Source: Campylobacteraceae bacterium
GTDB lineage: Bacteria; Campylobacterota; Campylobacteria; Campylobacterales; Sulfurovaceae
Reading direction: 5' to 3'
Assembly: GCA_027024155.1 (NCBI GenBank)
Contig: JALVTE010000020.1
Location: 1 to 64,000, forward strand
DNA length: 64,000 bases
Shown: piece by piece, positions 33,048 to 42,497 of the stretch
How positions within the stretch are numbered: position 1 is the stretch's first letter
How the letters are laid out: each line of letters starts with the position of its first letter
Translations under genes and position numbers: made by a program
Notes under the pieces: generated by a model
What the model was told of the DNA's origin: nothing
The model's input: the letters and a program-made list of their open reading frames with translations, nothing else
The model's database searches: none

Positions 33048-34763
33048 ATGGCACATAATATTTTATTAGAGAGCAAAATTAATAGTAATATTTTAGCTAA
33101 TATAACAAATTTATTTAATACATCTAAAGAGTTAGAGAAGAGTAAAACAGCTCTATTAAATAATAATGAAACTGAATTATTAAACTCGATATTACATATC
33201 CTTACTCTTTTAATTCAAGATATTAAGAATCAATACAATAAAGAGATATTTACAATAAATGATATTGTTAATTTTATAAATCAACATAGTTTAAATGTAA
33301 ATATATCAACACTTAATAATTTTACAAAAGAGATAGAAAGCAATAAAGTACTAATAGAATCTATAGTTTTACTTTTAATTTTAATACAAATAGATGAAAA
33401 TAGTTTAAATATAGCAGATATAAATTTAAATATTAACTCGAATAATCTAACTATAGAGATGGGTAATTTTATTGAGTATAATAGTTATCAAAAAGATATA
33501 CTATTTGAAAAAGAGAGCCACAAATTTGTAGATGAGTGTAAAAAATTTTATGGTTTATATCTTTTTTTAATAAAGACAATAGCAAAAAAACTGAATGCTA
33601 TAGTCAATATAGAGAAGCAAAATGGAAATATGTATAAAATCAATATTTCTGTACCTGTTAAAATAAATAGTATTAAAAATATCGAAACTAATCCAGAAGA
33701 TACTCTATCTATACTTGATAAAAAAATTGCAATATATGAAAGTAGTAAATACTTTTCACATAAAATAGAAGAATTTTTAAATGATTATAATTTAAATGTA
33801 GAGATAATACCATACAACAAGGGTAAAACACCTAATTTAACAAGTTTCGATTTACTAATTATAGATAGTAAACTAATTGATAAAAAACTATCTGATCAAA
33901 TCTTTACTTTAAAATTAATTAATAACTTTAAAGTAATAATAGTAGATGAGAGTGGAGATATTAACTCTTCATATATAAACTTAGCTAACAAAATATTAAG
34001 TAAAAAATTTTCAAAAGAGGAATTAACCCTTTCAATAGCCAATTTATTTGATAAAAAAGAGTTAAAACCTATTAAATCAAAAAAGAGCACTCCTATAAAT
34101 ATAGATAAAAGCTCTAATAAAAAGAGGGTTATAGTAGCAGATAGCAATATAACCAATTTAAAGCTTTTAGAGTATTTAATAAAAGAGCATAATTTTGATG
34201 TACTTAGCACAAAGAATGGTAAAGAAGTTATAGATTTATTAGAAAAGTATGGAGCAGATTTAATAATTATAGATAACAATTTAGAAGAGATGAATGGCTA
34301 TGATGTTGTAAAACTTATAAGGGCAAATAGTAAATATAAGCATATACCTATTGCAATACATAGCTCATTTTCTATGGATAATCAATCTATTAGTAATATA
34401 TTTCTAGCAGGTTTCGACTCTTACCTACCAAAACCATTTAGCAATAAAGATATAGATACTCTATTAAAGCGTTACTTAAAAGTTGAGGATAAAGTTACAA
34501 ACAAAGAGTCTGTTAAAGAGTTTTTAGCACTCTATCAAGATATAGATACACTTATAGAAAAGTATACAAACAATAAACAGATAGCACAATTAAACTCTTT
34601 ATTAATTAATTTAAAAAAAGAGCTTAACAAATTAAAAAATAAAGAGTTAGTAGCCGATATAGATAAAATCTTAATATCTATGAATAGTAGTAATTTAGAT
34701 ACTATCTTAATAAAACAGTTTATAAATAAGTACCAAAGTTATATATTCTCTTTGACTAACTAA
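33048..34763 (+). CDS. Receiver-domain protein with degenerate sensor-like N-terminus
   Basis: This 571-residue protein ends in a CheY-like receiver (about 362-482). It has VADSN near the start, the phospho-acceptor Asp in LIIIDNNLEEMNGYDVV and the conserved Lys in YLPKPF. A tail of about 85 residues follows, resembling a helical Hpt-like or dimer segment. The N-terminal ~200 residues look like a worn histidine kinase dimerisation/ATPase region, without H, N or G boxes. The segment 230-330 may be a second, degraded receiver. It sits alone on the plus strand inside the polysaccharide locus, and its end overlaps LicD by 8 bp. A local regulatory role is inferred. Confidence 0.75.
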   Translation: MAHNILLESKINSNILANITNLFNTSKELEKSKTALLNNNETELLNSILHILTLLIQDIKNQYNKEIFTINDIVNFINQHSLNVNISTLNNFTKEIESNKVLIESIVLLLILIQIDENSLNIADINLNINSNNLTIEMGNFIEYNSYQKDILFEKESHKFVDECKKFYGLYLFLIKTIAKKLNAIVNIEKQNGNMYKINISVPVKINSIKNIETNPEDTLSILDKKIAIYESSKYFSHKIEEFLNDYNLNVEIIPYNKGKTPNLTSFDLLIIDSKLIDKKLSDQIFTLKLINNFKVIIVDESGDINSSYINLANKILSKKFSKEELTLSIANLFDKKELKPIKSKKSTPINIDKSSNKKRVIVADSNITNLKLLEYLIKEHNFDVLSTKNGKEVIDLLEKYGADLIIIDNNLEEMNGYDVVKLIRANSKYKHIPIAIHSSFSMDNQSISNIFLAGFDSYLPKPFSNKDIDTLLKRYLKVEDKVTNKESVKEFLALYQDIDTLIEKYTNNKQIAQLNSLLINLKKELNKLKNKELVADIDKILISMNSSNLDTILIKQFINKYQSYIFSLTN

Positions 34764-35526
34764 ACCCTATTTCATAAGCGTGTATAGTGCGTTTCTCTTT
34801 TGGAGGAATCTCCATATAGTTAAACGAATAGACTTGACTTAAGTAGTGTTGTGGATTTTTTGGAGCCATAAACTCTAAGCCTTCAAATTCTATCTTCTTT
34901 AATGGGAATATCTCTTTAAAATCAAACCAAGCTGCTAAATCTGGCATTTCTCCAGAGTAGATAACTATTGTATCATCTCTATCCCAGCCTTGATGCGTAA
35001 GCTTAAATAGCTTTATTAACTCTTCTCTTCTTTTTGGATTATCAACCCCATTTGGTGTATGCAAAGAGATAGCAGAGTTTGCCCTAAGCTCTTTAAAAAG
35101 CTCTTCATACAGGTTAATATTCTCTTGAGTTTTCTCTATAGTTATCATAGGAAATATATCTACAAATACGCCTTGATGATAATTTACCTCTCTATTTTTT
35201 TCGTGAAACTCTACAATAGATGCTCTATTAGAGCGAAGCTTTGCATAATCAAATTTAAACTCTCTATCACTCTGTTTTGTTTGTAAAAATATATCCTCAG
35301 ACAGCTCATTACTAGCAATTTCTAAAAATTTATTATAATCTTCAATAGGCATAGATATATCGATATCATCATCCCAAGGTATAAAGCCTTTATGCCTTAC
35401 TGCACCCAAGAGGGTACCAGAATCTAACCAGTAGCGTAAGTTATGCTTGCTACAAATAGAGTCAAACTCTTTTAGCATATCTAACATAATTATCTGTGCT
35501 TTTCGTAAATCTTTTAAATCTATCAT
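34756..35526 (-). CDS. LicD family phosphotransferase
   Basis: This 256-residue protein has the family signature YWLDSGTLLGAVRHKGFIPW followed by DDDIDISM. LicD proteins move a phosphoryl-alcohol (phosphocholine, ribitol- or glycerol-phosphate type) from a CDP-linked donor to a glycan. The neighbouring cytidylyltransferase fusion and aminotransferase genes could make the donor. It overlaps the aminotransferase gene by 4 bp. Confidence 0.9.
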   Translation of the reverse strand: MIDLKDLRKAQIIMLDMLKEFDSICSKHNLRYWLDSGTLLGAVRHKGFIPWDDDIDISMPIEDYNKFLEIASNELSEDIFLQTKQSDREFKFDYAKLRSNRASIVEFHEKNREVNYHQGVFVDIFPMITIEKTQENINLYEELFKELRANSAISLHTPNGVDNPKRREELIKLFKLTHQGWDRDDTIVIYSGEMPDLAAWFDFKEIFPLKKIEFEGLEFMAPKNPQHYLSQVYSFNYMEIPPKEKRTIHAYEIGFS

Positions 35527-36605
35527 TTAACTCTTTCTATATTGTAGTAGTCATATAGTGCATTAATCAATACATCTGTATACTCTTTACTCATATCTCC
35601 CATATGTGAGACTCTAAATATTTTATCTCTAAGCTCGCCACCATTAGGGCAGACCATAACTTTATATCTCTCTTCTAAATCATTTACTATATCTGTTGCT
35701 AGTTTTCCATCGGTAGGGGTAAGTGTTGTCATAGCATTTGGCATATATGGAGTAAATGGCTTTAGTGGTAACTCTTTAATGCTCTCTCTAAAATAGTGGG
35801 CTATCTCTTTTGCATTTTTAATAGTTGCTTCTACTCCACCTAAACGCTCTATCTGCTTTAATCTAGCCTCTAGCTGTAGCATAATTGTAACTGCTGGAGT
35901 ATATGGTGTCTGCCCACGCTTGCCATTGTCTAAATACTCTTTAAAATTAAAATATAGACTATTTATATCCAAAACTCTATCTAAAGCTTTAGGAGATAAA
36001 ATCACCATAGATAATCCAGGAGGAAGAGCTAAACCCTTTTGAGAACTAGCAATAACTACATCTATTCCACTTGCCTGCATATCAAGAGGGTCAGTTACTA
36101 ACATAGAGATTGCATCTACAATATATAGCATACCGTTTTTATTAGCATACTCCCCCATAGCATTTAAATCATACAAATGCCCTACTGATGTCTCATGCGC
36201 ATTTACAATAAGAGAGCTATACTCTCCCTCTGGAGCCTCTGTTTCAATGTTTGTTAAATTACTATTTACAACTTTAAAATCTTTATGAGGGACTTTATGA
36301 GCTTTACAAATCTTTACAAAACGCTTACCAAAACCACCACCATTAACAACTAAAGCATTGTCATCTTTACTTAACAAATTCATTACAACTGCTTCCATAG
36401 CAGCTGTTCCAGAAGCTGTTAAAAAGATTACCCTAGAGCCTTTTGGAGCATTGACAAGTTTTAGTAAAGCTCTCTCACAATAAAATGTTACTTCCGAGAA
36501 TTTACTATTTCTAAAATATGGTGTCTGTTTAGCTCCAATCTCCAATACCTCTTTAGGCATCTTTACAGGTCCTGGTGTAAAGATGTAGTAATCTTCATAT
36601 ATCAT
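35523..36605 (-). CDS. Class V aminotransferase
   Basis: This 360-residue PLP enzyme has the Schiff-base Lys in VIASSQKGLALPPG, the conserved NAHETSVGHLYDL and YIVDAISML segments and a VNGGGFGKRF motif. It belongs to the alanine/serine-glyoxylate or 2-aminoethylphosphonate transaminase group. Placed between LicD and a cytidylyltransferase fusion, it may form or use an amino- or keto-alcohol that is later activated with CDP. It overlaps both neighbours by 4 bp. Confidence 0.85.
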   Translation of the reverse strand: MIYEDYYIFTPGPVKMPKEVLEIGAKQTPYFRNSKFSEVTFYCERALLKLVNAPKGSRVIFLTASGTAAMEAVVMNLLSKDDNALVVNGGGFGKRFVKICKAHKVPHKDFKVVNSNLTNIETEAPEGEYSSLIVNAHETSVGHLYDLNAMGEYANKNGMLYIVDAISMLVTDPLDMQASGIDVVIASSQKGLALPPGLSMVILSPKALDRVLDINSLYFNFKEYLDNGKRGQTPYTPAVTIMLQLEARLKQIERLGGVEATIKNAKEIAHYFRESIKELPLKPFTPYMPNAMTTLTPTDGKLATDIVNDLEERYKVMVCPNGGELRDKIFRVSHMGDMSKEYTDVLINALYDYYNIERVK

Positions 36606-37978
36606 CTATTCTCCTTTGCTTTTTTACTCTTTTTCTCTTTTAATTTACGCTCGTTATACTCTAAAAGTACTCTATTAATTCCTATCATATCCGAAGGTGT
36701 TAGCATTTTAGATTTCCGTTTTCCTCGCTGAATTAAAGATGTAAACTCTGCAATCATATAACGCAATCCTCTACCCTCAAATTCATAATTAAAGACTTGA
36801 GACTTATGCTCATCTTCAAAACGGATATAAAACTTTTTCGTAAGCCACCAAGGTGCAGGAATATAGATATAACCCTTTGTTCCAGAGATTACTGCATCTC
36901 CCTCCGACTTAATACCAGTTGCAACCCTAGAAACTCCAATAGCTCCATCTTTATGCGTACTTATAATTAAATTTGATACATCATAGTCATCTTCACCTTG
37001 GTCAAAAAATGTAAGAGTTTTACTCTTTCCCAAAACCTTATTTACCAGTAAAGATGGGTAAGATGATAATATATTTGTAGCACCCTGTTGCATAAAGCTA
37101 TCTGGATAATCTTTCTCTTTATATAGCGAAGTTCTAGTTGCTCTAACCTCTTTAACATCTCCAATAACTCCACTATCTATCTCTTTTAATAGTTGATTAA
37201 ATGCTGGCAGAAAAGCTGTTTTAAGAGCCGATAGTAGAAGTACTTTTCTCTTTTTTGCTAGCAGTAAAAGCTCTTTTAACTCTTTTTTATTAAGGGCTAA
37301 TGGGTTCTCACACAAAACATGTTTTCCTGCCTCTATTGCTCTTTTAATCAATTTATAATGCTCTGTTAGTTTTGTATCTATATAGACAGCCGAAATTGAT
37401 GTATCTAAAAACTCATCATAATTGTCATGCCCATATTTTACAGTTTTGCTATTTTTTGTAAACTTCTTAACTGCTAAAAAGTCTGGTGAATAGATACGAT
37501 TTACTTTAACATTAGATACAAATTCTGCCGCATCTATAAATGCTTGTGTATCTCTACCAAGTCCCACAATTCCCATTTTAATTACATCAAACTTCTCTCT
37601 TAATTGTGTGCTAGATATACCCTCTGTCCGTGGCAGATACTCAACATGTGTATATTCGCTTAAATAATCAAAAAAACCAGCCCAATCATCACCAATAGCA
37701 AAAATATCTACATCATACTTCTTTATATCCTCAACTTTTTGATTCTTATGAGTCTCTAAAATAACTTTATCGACAAAATCTAACGACTCTATAGCCTTCA
37801 TACGCTTTTTAGTACTCTGTACAACATTTAGCTTTCCACGAGAACGGTCATAATTTTCATCTGTTACTCCAACAATAAGGTAATCTCCTAAAGCCTTTGC
37901 ACGCTTTAAAAGTCTCATATGCCCTTCGTGTAACATATCGTATGTTCCATAAGTTATAACAGTTTTTTTATCTTTCAC
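36602..37978 (-). CDS. Fusion: TagD-like cytidylyltransferase and Gfo/Idh/MocA oxidoreductase
   Basis: In this 458-residue protein, residues 1-130 are a nucleotidyltransferase of the glycerol-3-phosphate cytidylyltransferase type, with TYGTYDMLHEGHMRLLKRAK and the closing motif EGISSTQLRE. From about residue 133 a Rossmann oxidoreductase follows: MGIVGLGRDTQAFIDAA, then HVLCENPLALNKKELKELL, which is the Gfo/Idh/MocA EKP-type motif. The fusion suggests one polypeptide both reduces a keto-compound and activates its phosphate with CTP. It is the first gene of the polysaccharide locus, after an 889-bp gap with a tandem repeat. Confidence 0.87.
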   Translation of the reverse strand: MKDKKTVITYGTYDMLHEGHMRLLKRAKALGDYLIVGVTDENYDRSRGKLNVVQSTKKRMKAIESLDFVDKVILETHKNQKVEDIKKYDVDIFAIGDDWAGFFDYLSEYTHVEYLPRTEGISSTQLREKFDVIKMGIVGLGRDTQAFIDAAEFVSNVKVNRIYSPDFLAVKKFTKNSKTVKYGHDNYDEFLDTSISAVYIDTKLTEHYKLIKRAIEAGKHVLCENPLALNKKELKELLLLAKKRKVLLLSALKTAFLPAFNQLLKEIDSGVIGDVKEVRATRTSLYKEKDYPDSFMQQGATNILSSYPSLLVNKVLGKSKTLTFFDQGEDDYDVSNLIISTHKDGAIGVSRVATGIKSEGDAVISGTKGYIYIPAPWWLTKKFYIRFEDEHKSQVFNYEFEGRGLRYMIAEFTSLIQRGKRKSKMLTPSDMIGINRVLLEYNERKLKEKKSKKAKENR

Positions 37979-38460
37979 TAGCCCTCCTTAAAAATTCACC
38001 ATATAATAAGCTATATATCTCAATATACTTTAACATATTATTTTTATAAAAAAACTAGATTATAATAAATATTTATTATAATAACTAAGAACTTGTAAAA
38101 TCTACACTTAATACCAAATCATAAAGTTTTAACATTTAAAGTTGAAGCTCTGTCCACGGCTAATGTGAAACTTTTAAATGTATGTTTTTATTTTGATTTA
38201 CTACAAACTAACTTATATAACTTCAGTTATTAGCTTTAACAGTAAAATAGAGATATTTAAAGAATTTACCTTATACTTTACTATTAAAAAGCACAATAAT
38301 CAAAATTTATACTGTTTTTGTTTGATTATAGAGATTTCTACTTTTTTTAAATTAAAATTATCTAATTTAATAAGTTTATATTATCAATAAAATAATATTT
38401 ATTACTTTTTATTATATTCTTTGAGCTTATACAGTCATTTATTCAAAAGATAAGTAGGTT
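37979..38460. other. AT-rich intergenic region
   Basis: This stretch of 482 bp has no convincing gene. An inverted pair ACATTTAAA near 38128 and TTTAAATGT near 38170 encloses GAAGCTCTGTCCACGGCTAATG. The region should carry the promoter of the minus-strand polysaccharide operon, but no single best box can be chosen. Confidence 0.4.
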
Positions 38461-38865
38461 TAGAGTGCGTAAGATTGTGCTGGAGATTTAAAAGCTGTAC
38501 ATTAGATATTGCTTTAGGTATATTGTAAGATTGTATTGCTATTGACCTTAAAAGCTTAAAGAGGGTTAGAGTGCGTAAGATTGTGCTAGAGATTTAAAAG
38601 CTGTACATATTTATATTGCATTATATATCTATGCAAAATTATGTAGCCATATACTTAAAAGCCTAAATAGGGCTAGAGTGCGTAAGATTGTGCTAGAGAT
38701 TTAAAAGCTGTACATATTTATATTGCATTATATATCTATGCAAAATTATGTAGCCATATACTTAAAAGCCCAAATAGGGTTAGAGTGCGTAAGATTGTGC
38801 TAGCTTTTTATAAGCTGTACATTAAGTACAGCGTTAAAAAACTAGTGCAAGATTGCGTGCTATAA
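38461..38865. repeat. 107-bp tandem repeat, four copies
   Basis: Units start at 38461, 38567, 38674 and 38781 (spacings 106, 107, 107) with TAGAGTGCGTAAGATTGTGC. Units 2 and 3 are almost identical along their whole length; units 1 and 4 diverge in the second half. A rearranged fifth fragment (GTGCAAGATTGCGTGC) follows near 38845. On the minus strand each full unit has a TATAAT inside an inverted TTGCAT/ATGCAA pair. Unit 4 holds the stem GCTGTAC-ATTAA-GTACAGC. There is no open reading frame of note and the layout is not CRISPR-like. Confidence 0.9.
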
Positions 38866-38867
38866 TC

Positions 38868-40196
38868 CTATTTAAAGACTCTGTTAAAAATAGCGTCTAC
38901 ATTTTTTGTATAGTATGAGAAATCAAAACAATCTCTTATCTGCTCTTCACTTAACTTCTCTCTTAACTCTTTATCTTCTAATAGATATTGTAGATACAAG
39001 CTTTCGCCTTTTTCATTTGTTGTTGCTTTGCCTTGTTGTATCTCTTTCCATACTTTCATTGCATTTCTTTGTACAATTTTGTATGCATCTTCACGGCTTA
39101 CTCCTGCTTTTGGAAGCTCTAGTAATACTCTTTGTGAGAACACTAATCCACCTGTTAGGTTTAGATTTTTCATCATATTCTCTGGCATTACTGTTAATTT
39201 TGAGATTACGCCATTCATTCTGTGCAGCATAAAATCTGATGTTATAAATGCATCTGGTAGCCAAAATCTCTCTGTTGAACTGTGAGATATATCTCTCTCG
39301 TGCCAAAGGGCTACATTTTCTAATGCTGGTATTACATATGCTCTTATCATTCTTGCAAGCCCTGTAATATTTTCTGTTAGAATTGGGTTTCTTTTATGAG
39401 GCATTGCTGAACTACCTTTTTGCCCTTCTGCAAAAAACTCTTCTGCTTCGTATACTTCTGTTCTTTGTAGGTGGCGAACTTGTACTGCAAATTTCTCTAC
39501 ACTTGATGCCATTAGTGCTAATGCTGAAGCCAATCTTGCATATCTGTCTCTTTGGATTACTTGGTTACTTACTGGTGCTGGCTTTAGACCTAACTCTTCC
39601 ATTGCGTACTCTTCTAACTCTAATGGTGCGTGTGCAAAGTTACCCATTGCTCCAGAGATTTGCCCTACTGCAATAACCTCCATTGTCTCTTCTAAATTTT
39701 TAAGGTGGCGAGCCATTTCGTCGTACCATACTGCTAGAGTTAATCCAAATGTTATTGGTTCCCCGTGAATCCCGTGGCTTCTTCCTACCATTGGTGTATA
39801 TTTATGCTCAAATGCTCTCTTCTTTATAGACTCCATTAGCATCTTTACATCTTCTATTATTATCTCTAGTGATGCTTTCATTTGTAATGCTACACCTGTA
39901 TCTACTGCATCTGAACTTGTCATTCCGTAGTGGAACCATCTACTCTCTTCGCCAAGGCTCTCTGATACTGATGTGTTAAATGCAATTAAATCGTGCTTTG
40001 TAACTGCCTCTATCTCTTCGATTCTCTCTACGCTAAATGTTGCATTTTCTACTATTTTTTTGCAATCTTCATCTGGTATTAAACCGAGTTTGTTCCAAGC
40101 TTTTACTGCTGCTTTTTCTACCTCTAGCCACGCTGCATATCTTGCCTCTTGTGTCCAATTTTTTGCCATCTCTTCTCGAGCATATCTCTCTACCAT
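38868..40196 (-). CDS. purB: Adenylosuccinate lyase
   Basis: This 442-residue enzyme of purine synthesis cleaves SAICAR and adenylosuccinate. The fumarase/aspartase signature GSSAMPHKRNPILTENI and the catalytic His region GRSHGIHGEPITFG are intact. Length and N-terminus (MVERYAREEMAKNWTQEARY) are typical. It has a short upstream gap filled by inverted heptad arrays, and the 107-bp tandem repeat follows its stop. Confidence 0.96.
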   Translation of the reverse strand: MVERYAREEMAKNWTQEARYAAWLEVEKAAVKAWNKLGLIPDEDCKKIVENATFSVERIEEIEAVTKHDLIAFNTSVSESLGEESRWFHYGMTSSDAVDTGVALQMKASLEIIIEDVKMLMESIKKRAFEHKYTPMVGRSHGIHGEPITFGLTLAVWYDEMARHLKNLEETMEVIAVGQISGAMGNFAHAPLELEEYAMEELGLKPAPVSNQVIQRDRYARLASALALMASSVEKFAVQVRHLQRTEVYEAEEFFAEGQKGSSAMPHKRNPILTENITGLARMIRAYVIPALENVALWHERDISHSSTERFWLPDAFITSDFMLHRMNGVISKLTVMPENMMKNLNLTGGLVFSQRVLLELPKAGVSREDAYKIVQRNAMKVWKEIQQGKATTNEKGESLYLQYLLEDKELREKLSEEQIRDCFDFSYYTKNVDAIFNRVFK

Positions 40197-40247
40197 ACAA
40201 TATCCTTTAGATTATTTGGGTAGTATTTTACTATAAGTTTAATTAGA

Positions 40248-40339
40248 GAAGGGCGAAGGTTGAAGGGCGAAGGTTGAAGCTGTTTTAAGAAAAAATTTTC
40301 ACTCCCTTCATCCTTCACCCTTCATCCTTCTACCTCAAG
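40248..40339. repeat. Inverted pair of heptanucleotide arrays
   Basis: Left array 40248-40282: GAAGGGC, GAAGGTT, GAAGGGC, GAAGGTT, GAAGCTG. Right array 40305-40339: CCTTCAT, CCTTCAC, CCTTCAT, CCTTCTA, CCTCAAG. The halves are complementary in type and separated by 22 bp, forming a long imperfect hairpin in the divergent gap between purB and the pseudouridine synthase gene. The units are the same type as those inside the deacetylase gene at 27958-28211. Confidence 0.88.
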
Positions 40340-40354
40340 AATACAAGGATTCCA

Positions 40355-41290
40355 ATGCCATTTGCGTTTGATTGTTTTAAAGTTGAAGAGCCAACTATGG
40401 CTTTTGTAGTTTTGCTAAGAAGATACAATATTGAGTTAAGAGAGGCACAAAGACTTATAGCTCGTGGGCGATTAATTTGTAATGGTGAAACGGTAGAGAT
40501 TAAAAATCAAAAAATTTCTGGAGAGATGAAAGTACTTGTTTTTAAACCTGAAAGCCGTGGGCACTCCCCTATTTTTAAAACCAATGAATTTATGGTTTTC
40601 GATAAACCTAGTGGCATTTTAGTACACCCAAACAAAGTATTAACACCCTACTCTATGCTAGATGAAGTTAGAACTTTTGGTGGCGAAAAAGCTAATGGTG
40701 TTCATAGAATTGATATGGAGACTTCGGGACTTTTTTTAGCTAGTACAAATAGAGAAAACGAAATAAAACTAAAGACTATGTTTGAGAGAAAAGAGATTAA
40801 AAAGAGTTATCTTGCTTGGGTTCGTGGTAATACAGATGAGAAATTTACAGTAGATGCACCAATAAAAATTAGAGATGATTACTCTACTAATAAGCATAAA
40901 GTTGAGATTGCTGATGACGGTAAAAAGGCAGTTACAAACTTTACAAAACTACTTTACAATAGAGAGTTAGACGCTAGTTTACTGCATGTCGAACCATTGA
41001 CAGGTAGAACACACCAGATAAGAATCCATTTGTTTCACATGAAACATCCTATACTTGGGGACCCACTATATGGAACAACTTTTGAAACGGCAGAAGCTTA
41101 TTTAGAAGATAGATTGACAAAAGATGAGCGTCAAAGATTGACAGGTGCCAATCGTTTAATGCTTCATGCTGACACTTTAAAGTTTACACTAAAGAGTAGA
41201 TATTTTATAAAGAGTAGAGTAAATTTTAAAGAGTTATCAATCGAAATTACAGCTAAAGAGTTAAGAGAAAACGAAGATATATATATCTAA
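40355..41290 (+). CDS. RluA-family RNA pseudouridine synthase
   Basis: This 311-residue protein has an N-terminal S4-like segment (LREAQRLIARGRLICNGE) and a catalytic domain. The active-site motif is GVHRIDMETSGLFLAST, with the catalytic Asp in HRID; GRTHQIRIHLFHMKHPILGDPLYG follows. It converts uridine to pseudouridine in rRNA or tRNA; the exact target (RluA, RluC or RluD type) is not set by sequence. An AAGGA ribosome binding site precedes ATG. Confidence 0.92.
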   Translation: MPFAFDCFKVEEPTMAFVVLLRRYNIELREAQRLIARGRLICNGETVEIKNQKISGEMKVLVFKPESRGHSPIFKTNEFMVFDKPSGILVHPNKVLTPYSMLDEVRTFGGEKANGVHRIDMETSGLFLASTNRENEIKLKTMFERKEIKKSYLAWVRGNTDEKFTVDAPIKIRDDYSTNKHKVEIADDGKKAVTNFTKLLYNRELDASLLHVEPLTGRTHQIRIHLFHMKHPILGDPLYGTTFETAEAYLEDRLTKDERQRLTGANRLMLHADTLKFTLKSRYFIKSRVNFKELSIEITAKELRENEDIYI

Positions 41291-41325
41291 AGTTGTCAAT
41301 TATAGATTGTTTCACATGAAACAAT

Positions 41326-41427
41326 CTACTTGTCATCATCGCTGATTATTGCTATAATAATTCCAACTATGCCTGATAAAACCACCGCACCTATAATTCC
41401 ATAAAGTATCATATCTGTTGTTCTCAT
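41326..41427 (-). CDS. 33-residue single-helix membrane protein
   Basis: ATG at 41427 has an AAGGA ribosome binding site 8 bp upstream, and the frame reads MRTTDMILYGIIGAVVLSGI then an Ile-rich helix and the acidic end SDDDK. It starts 11 bp after the rlmN stop, so it is the last gene of the nucleosidase-rlmN run. A longer reading frame through rlmN exists but lacks a plausible start. Function unknown. Confidence 0.6.
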   Translation of the reverse strand: MRTTDMILYGIIGAVVLSGIVGIIIAIISDDDK

Positions 41428-41438
41428 TGTAATATTCC

Positions 41439-42497
41439 TTATAAATTTTGTTCTCTTAATTGTCCGCAAGCTGCTGAAATGTCTAAGCCTTTGGACTCTC
41501 TGATTGTACAAATAACACCTTTATTTAAAAGATATTCTTGAAACTTTTTAACATCTTCTACACTAGGCCTTTGAAATTCACTATCTTCATATGGGTTGAA
41601 AAATATTAAATTTACTTTTGCTTGTATGCCATTTAAAAGTTTAACTAACTTCTTAGCACTCTCTAAATCATCGTTTACATCTTTAATTATTAAGTACTCA
41701 AACATCACTTTTTTACGTAAATTTATTGGGAAGTTTCTAACTGCTTCCATAATAGATGCTATATTGTATGCTTTGTTTATTGGCATAAGCTTTTGGCGTA
41801 ACTCATCATCTACAGCATGTAGAGAAATTGCTAAATTTACGCCTAAATCCATTTTGGCAAGTCTATCTATTTTGGCACTTAAACCTGATGTAGATACAGT
41901 CTGCCTTTGTGGAGAAATTGCTAAACCATCTGGGTTACTAAATATCTTTATCGCTTTTGCTAAATTATCTAAATTATCTAATGGCTCACCCATACCCATA
42001 TAGACTATGTTTATCCGCCTGTTAGAATCTATATCGTTATCTCTATAAATTTGTAGAATTTGCTCTACTATTTCACCAGCAGTTAAGTCTCGTATGAAAC
42101 CGCCTTTTGCTGTAAGGCAAAATGCACACCCTACTTTACAGCCAACTTGAGAAGATACACAAACTGTATATTTTGGCAAATGTTTTATAGAGCCATCTTC
42201 ATTATATTGTGTATCTCTCATTAACAGAAGAACTGCTTCTACTGTATGTCCATCATGCAGTTTAAAAAGGTATTTAATAGAGCCATCTTTGCTAACTTGT
42301 TTCGATACAATTTTAGCACTATAAATTGTATACTTCTCTTCTAACTCTTCTCGCATTTTAGCCGGTAGGTTTTTCATATCTAAAAAGCTATCTACTCTTT
42401 TATGGTAAACCCAACTGTAAATTTGTTTTGCTCTAAATTTAGGAGATATTTTTTCTTCTAAATCTTGCATTGTGTAATTTAATATTAAATCTTTCAC
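41439..42497 (-). CDS. rlmN: Dual-specificity 23S rRNA/tRNA adenine C2 methyltransferase
   Basis: This 352-residue radical SAM enzyme has the cluster motif CKVGCAFC (Cys120, Cys124, Cys127). [16 protein letters not shown] and [10 protein letters not shown] follow, and the second catalytic Cys lies in ISAACGQL near the C-terminus. It methylates A2503 of 23S rRNA and A37 of some tRNAs. Its start overlaps the nucleoside phosphorylase gene by 4 bp. Confidence 0.96.
   Translation of the reverse strand: MKDLILNYTMQDLEEKISPKFRAKQIYSWVYHKRVDSFLDMKNLPAKMREELEEKYTIYSAKIVSKQVSKDGSIKYLFKLHDGHTVEAVLLLMRDTQYNEDGSIKHLPKYTVCVSSQVGCKVGCAFCLTAKGGFIRDLTAGEIVEQILQIYRDNDIDSNRRINIVYMGMGEPLDNLDNLAKAIKIFSNPDGLAISPQRQTVSTSGLSAKIDRLAKMDLGVNLAISLHAVDDELRQKLMPINKAYNIASIMEAVRNFPINLRKKVMFEYLIIKDVNDDLESAKKLVKLLNGIQAKVNLIFFNPYEDSEFQRPSVEDVKKFQEYLLNKGVICTIRESKGLDISAACGQLREQNL

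Noticed and set aside
38128-38180. Riboswitch or structured leader before the polysaccharide operon
   Set aside because: Only one short inverted pair is present and no known aptamer core is recognised.
38461-38865. CRISPR array
   Set aside because: The whole 107-bp unit, including what would be the spacer, is repeated; units are too long and no cas gene is near.
39383-39676. Leu-rich plus-strand frames opposite purB
   Set aside because: They are complementary-strand artefacts of a well conserved purB.
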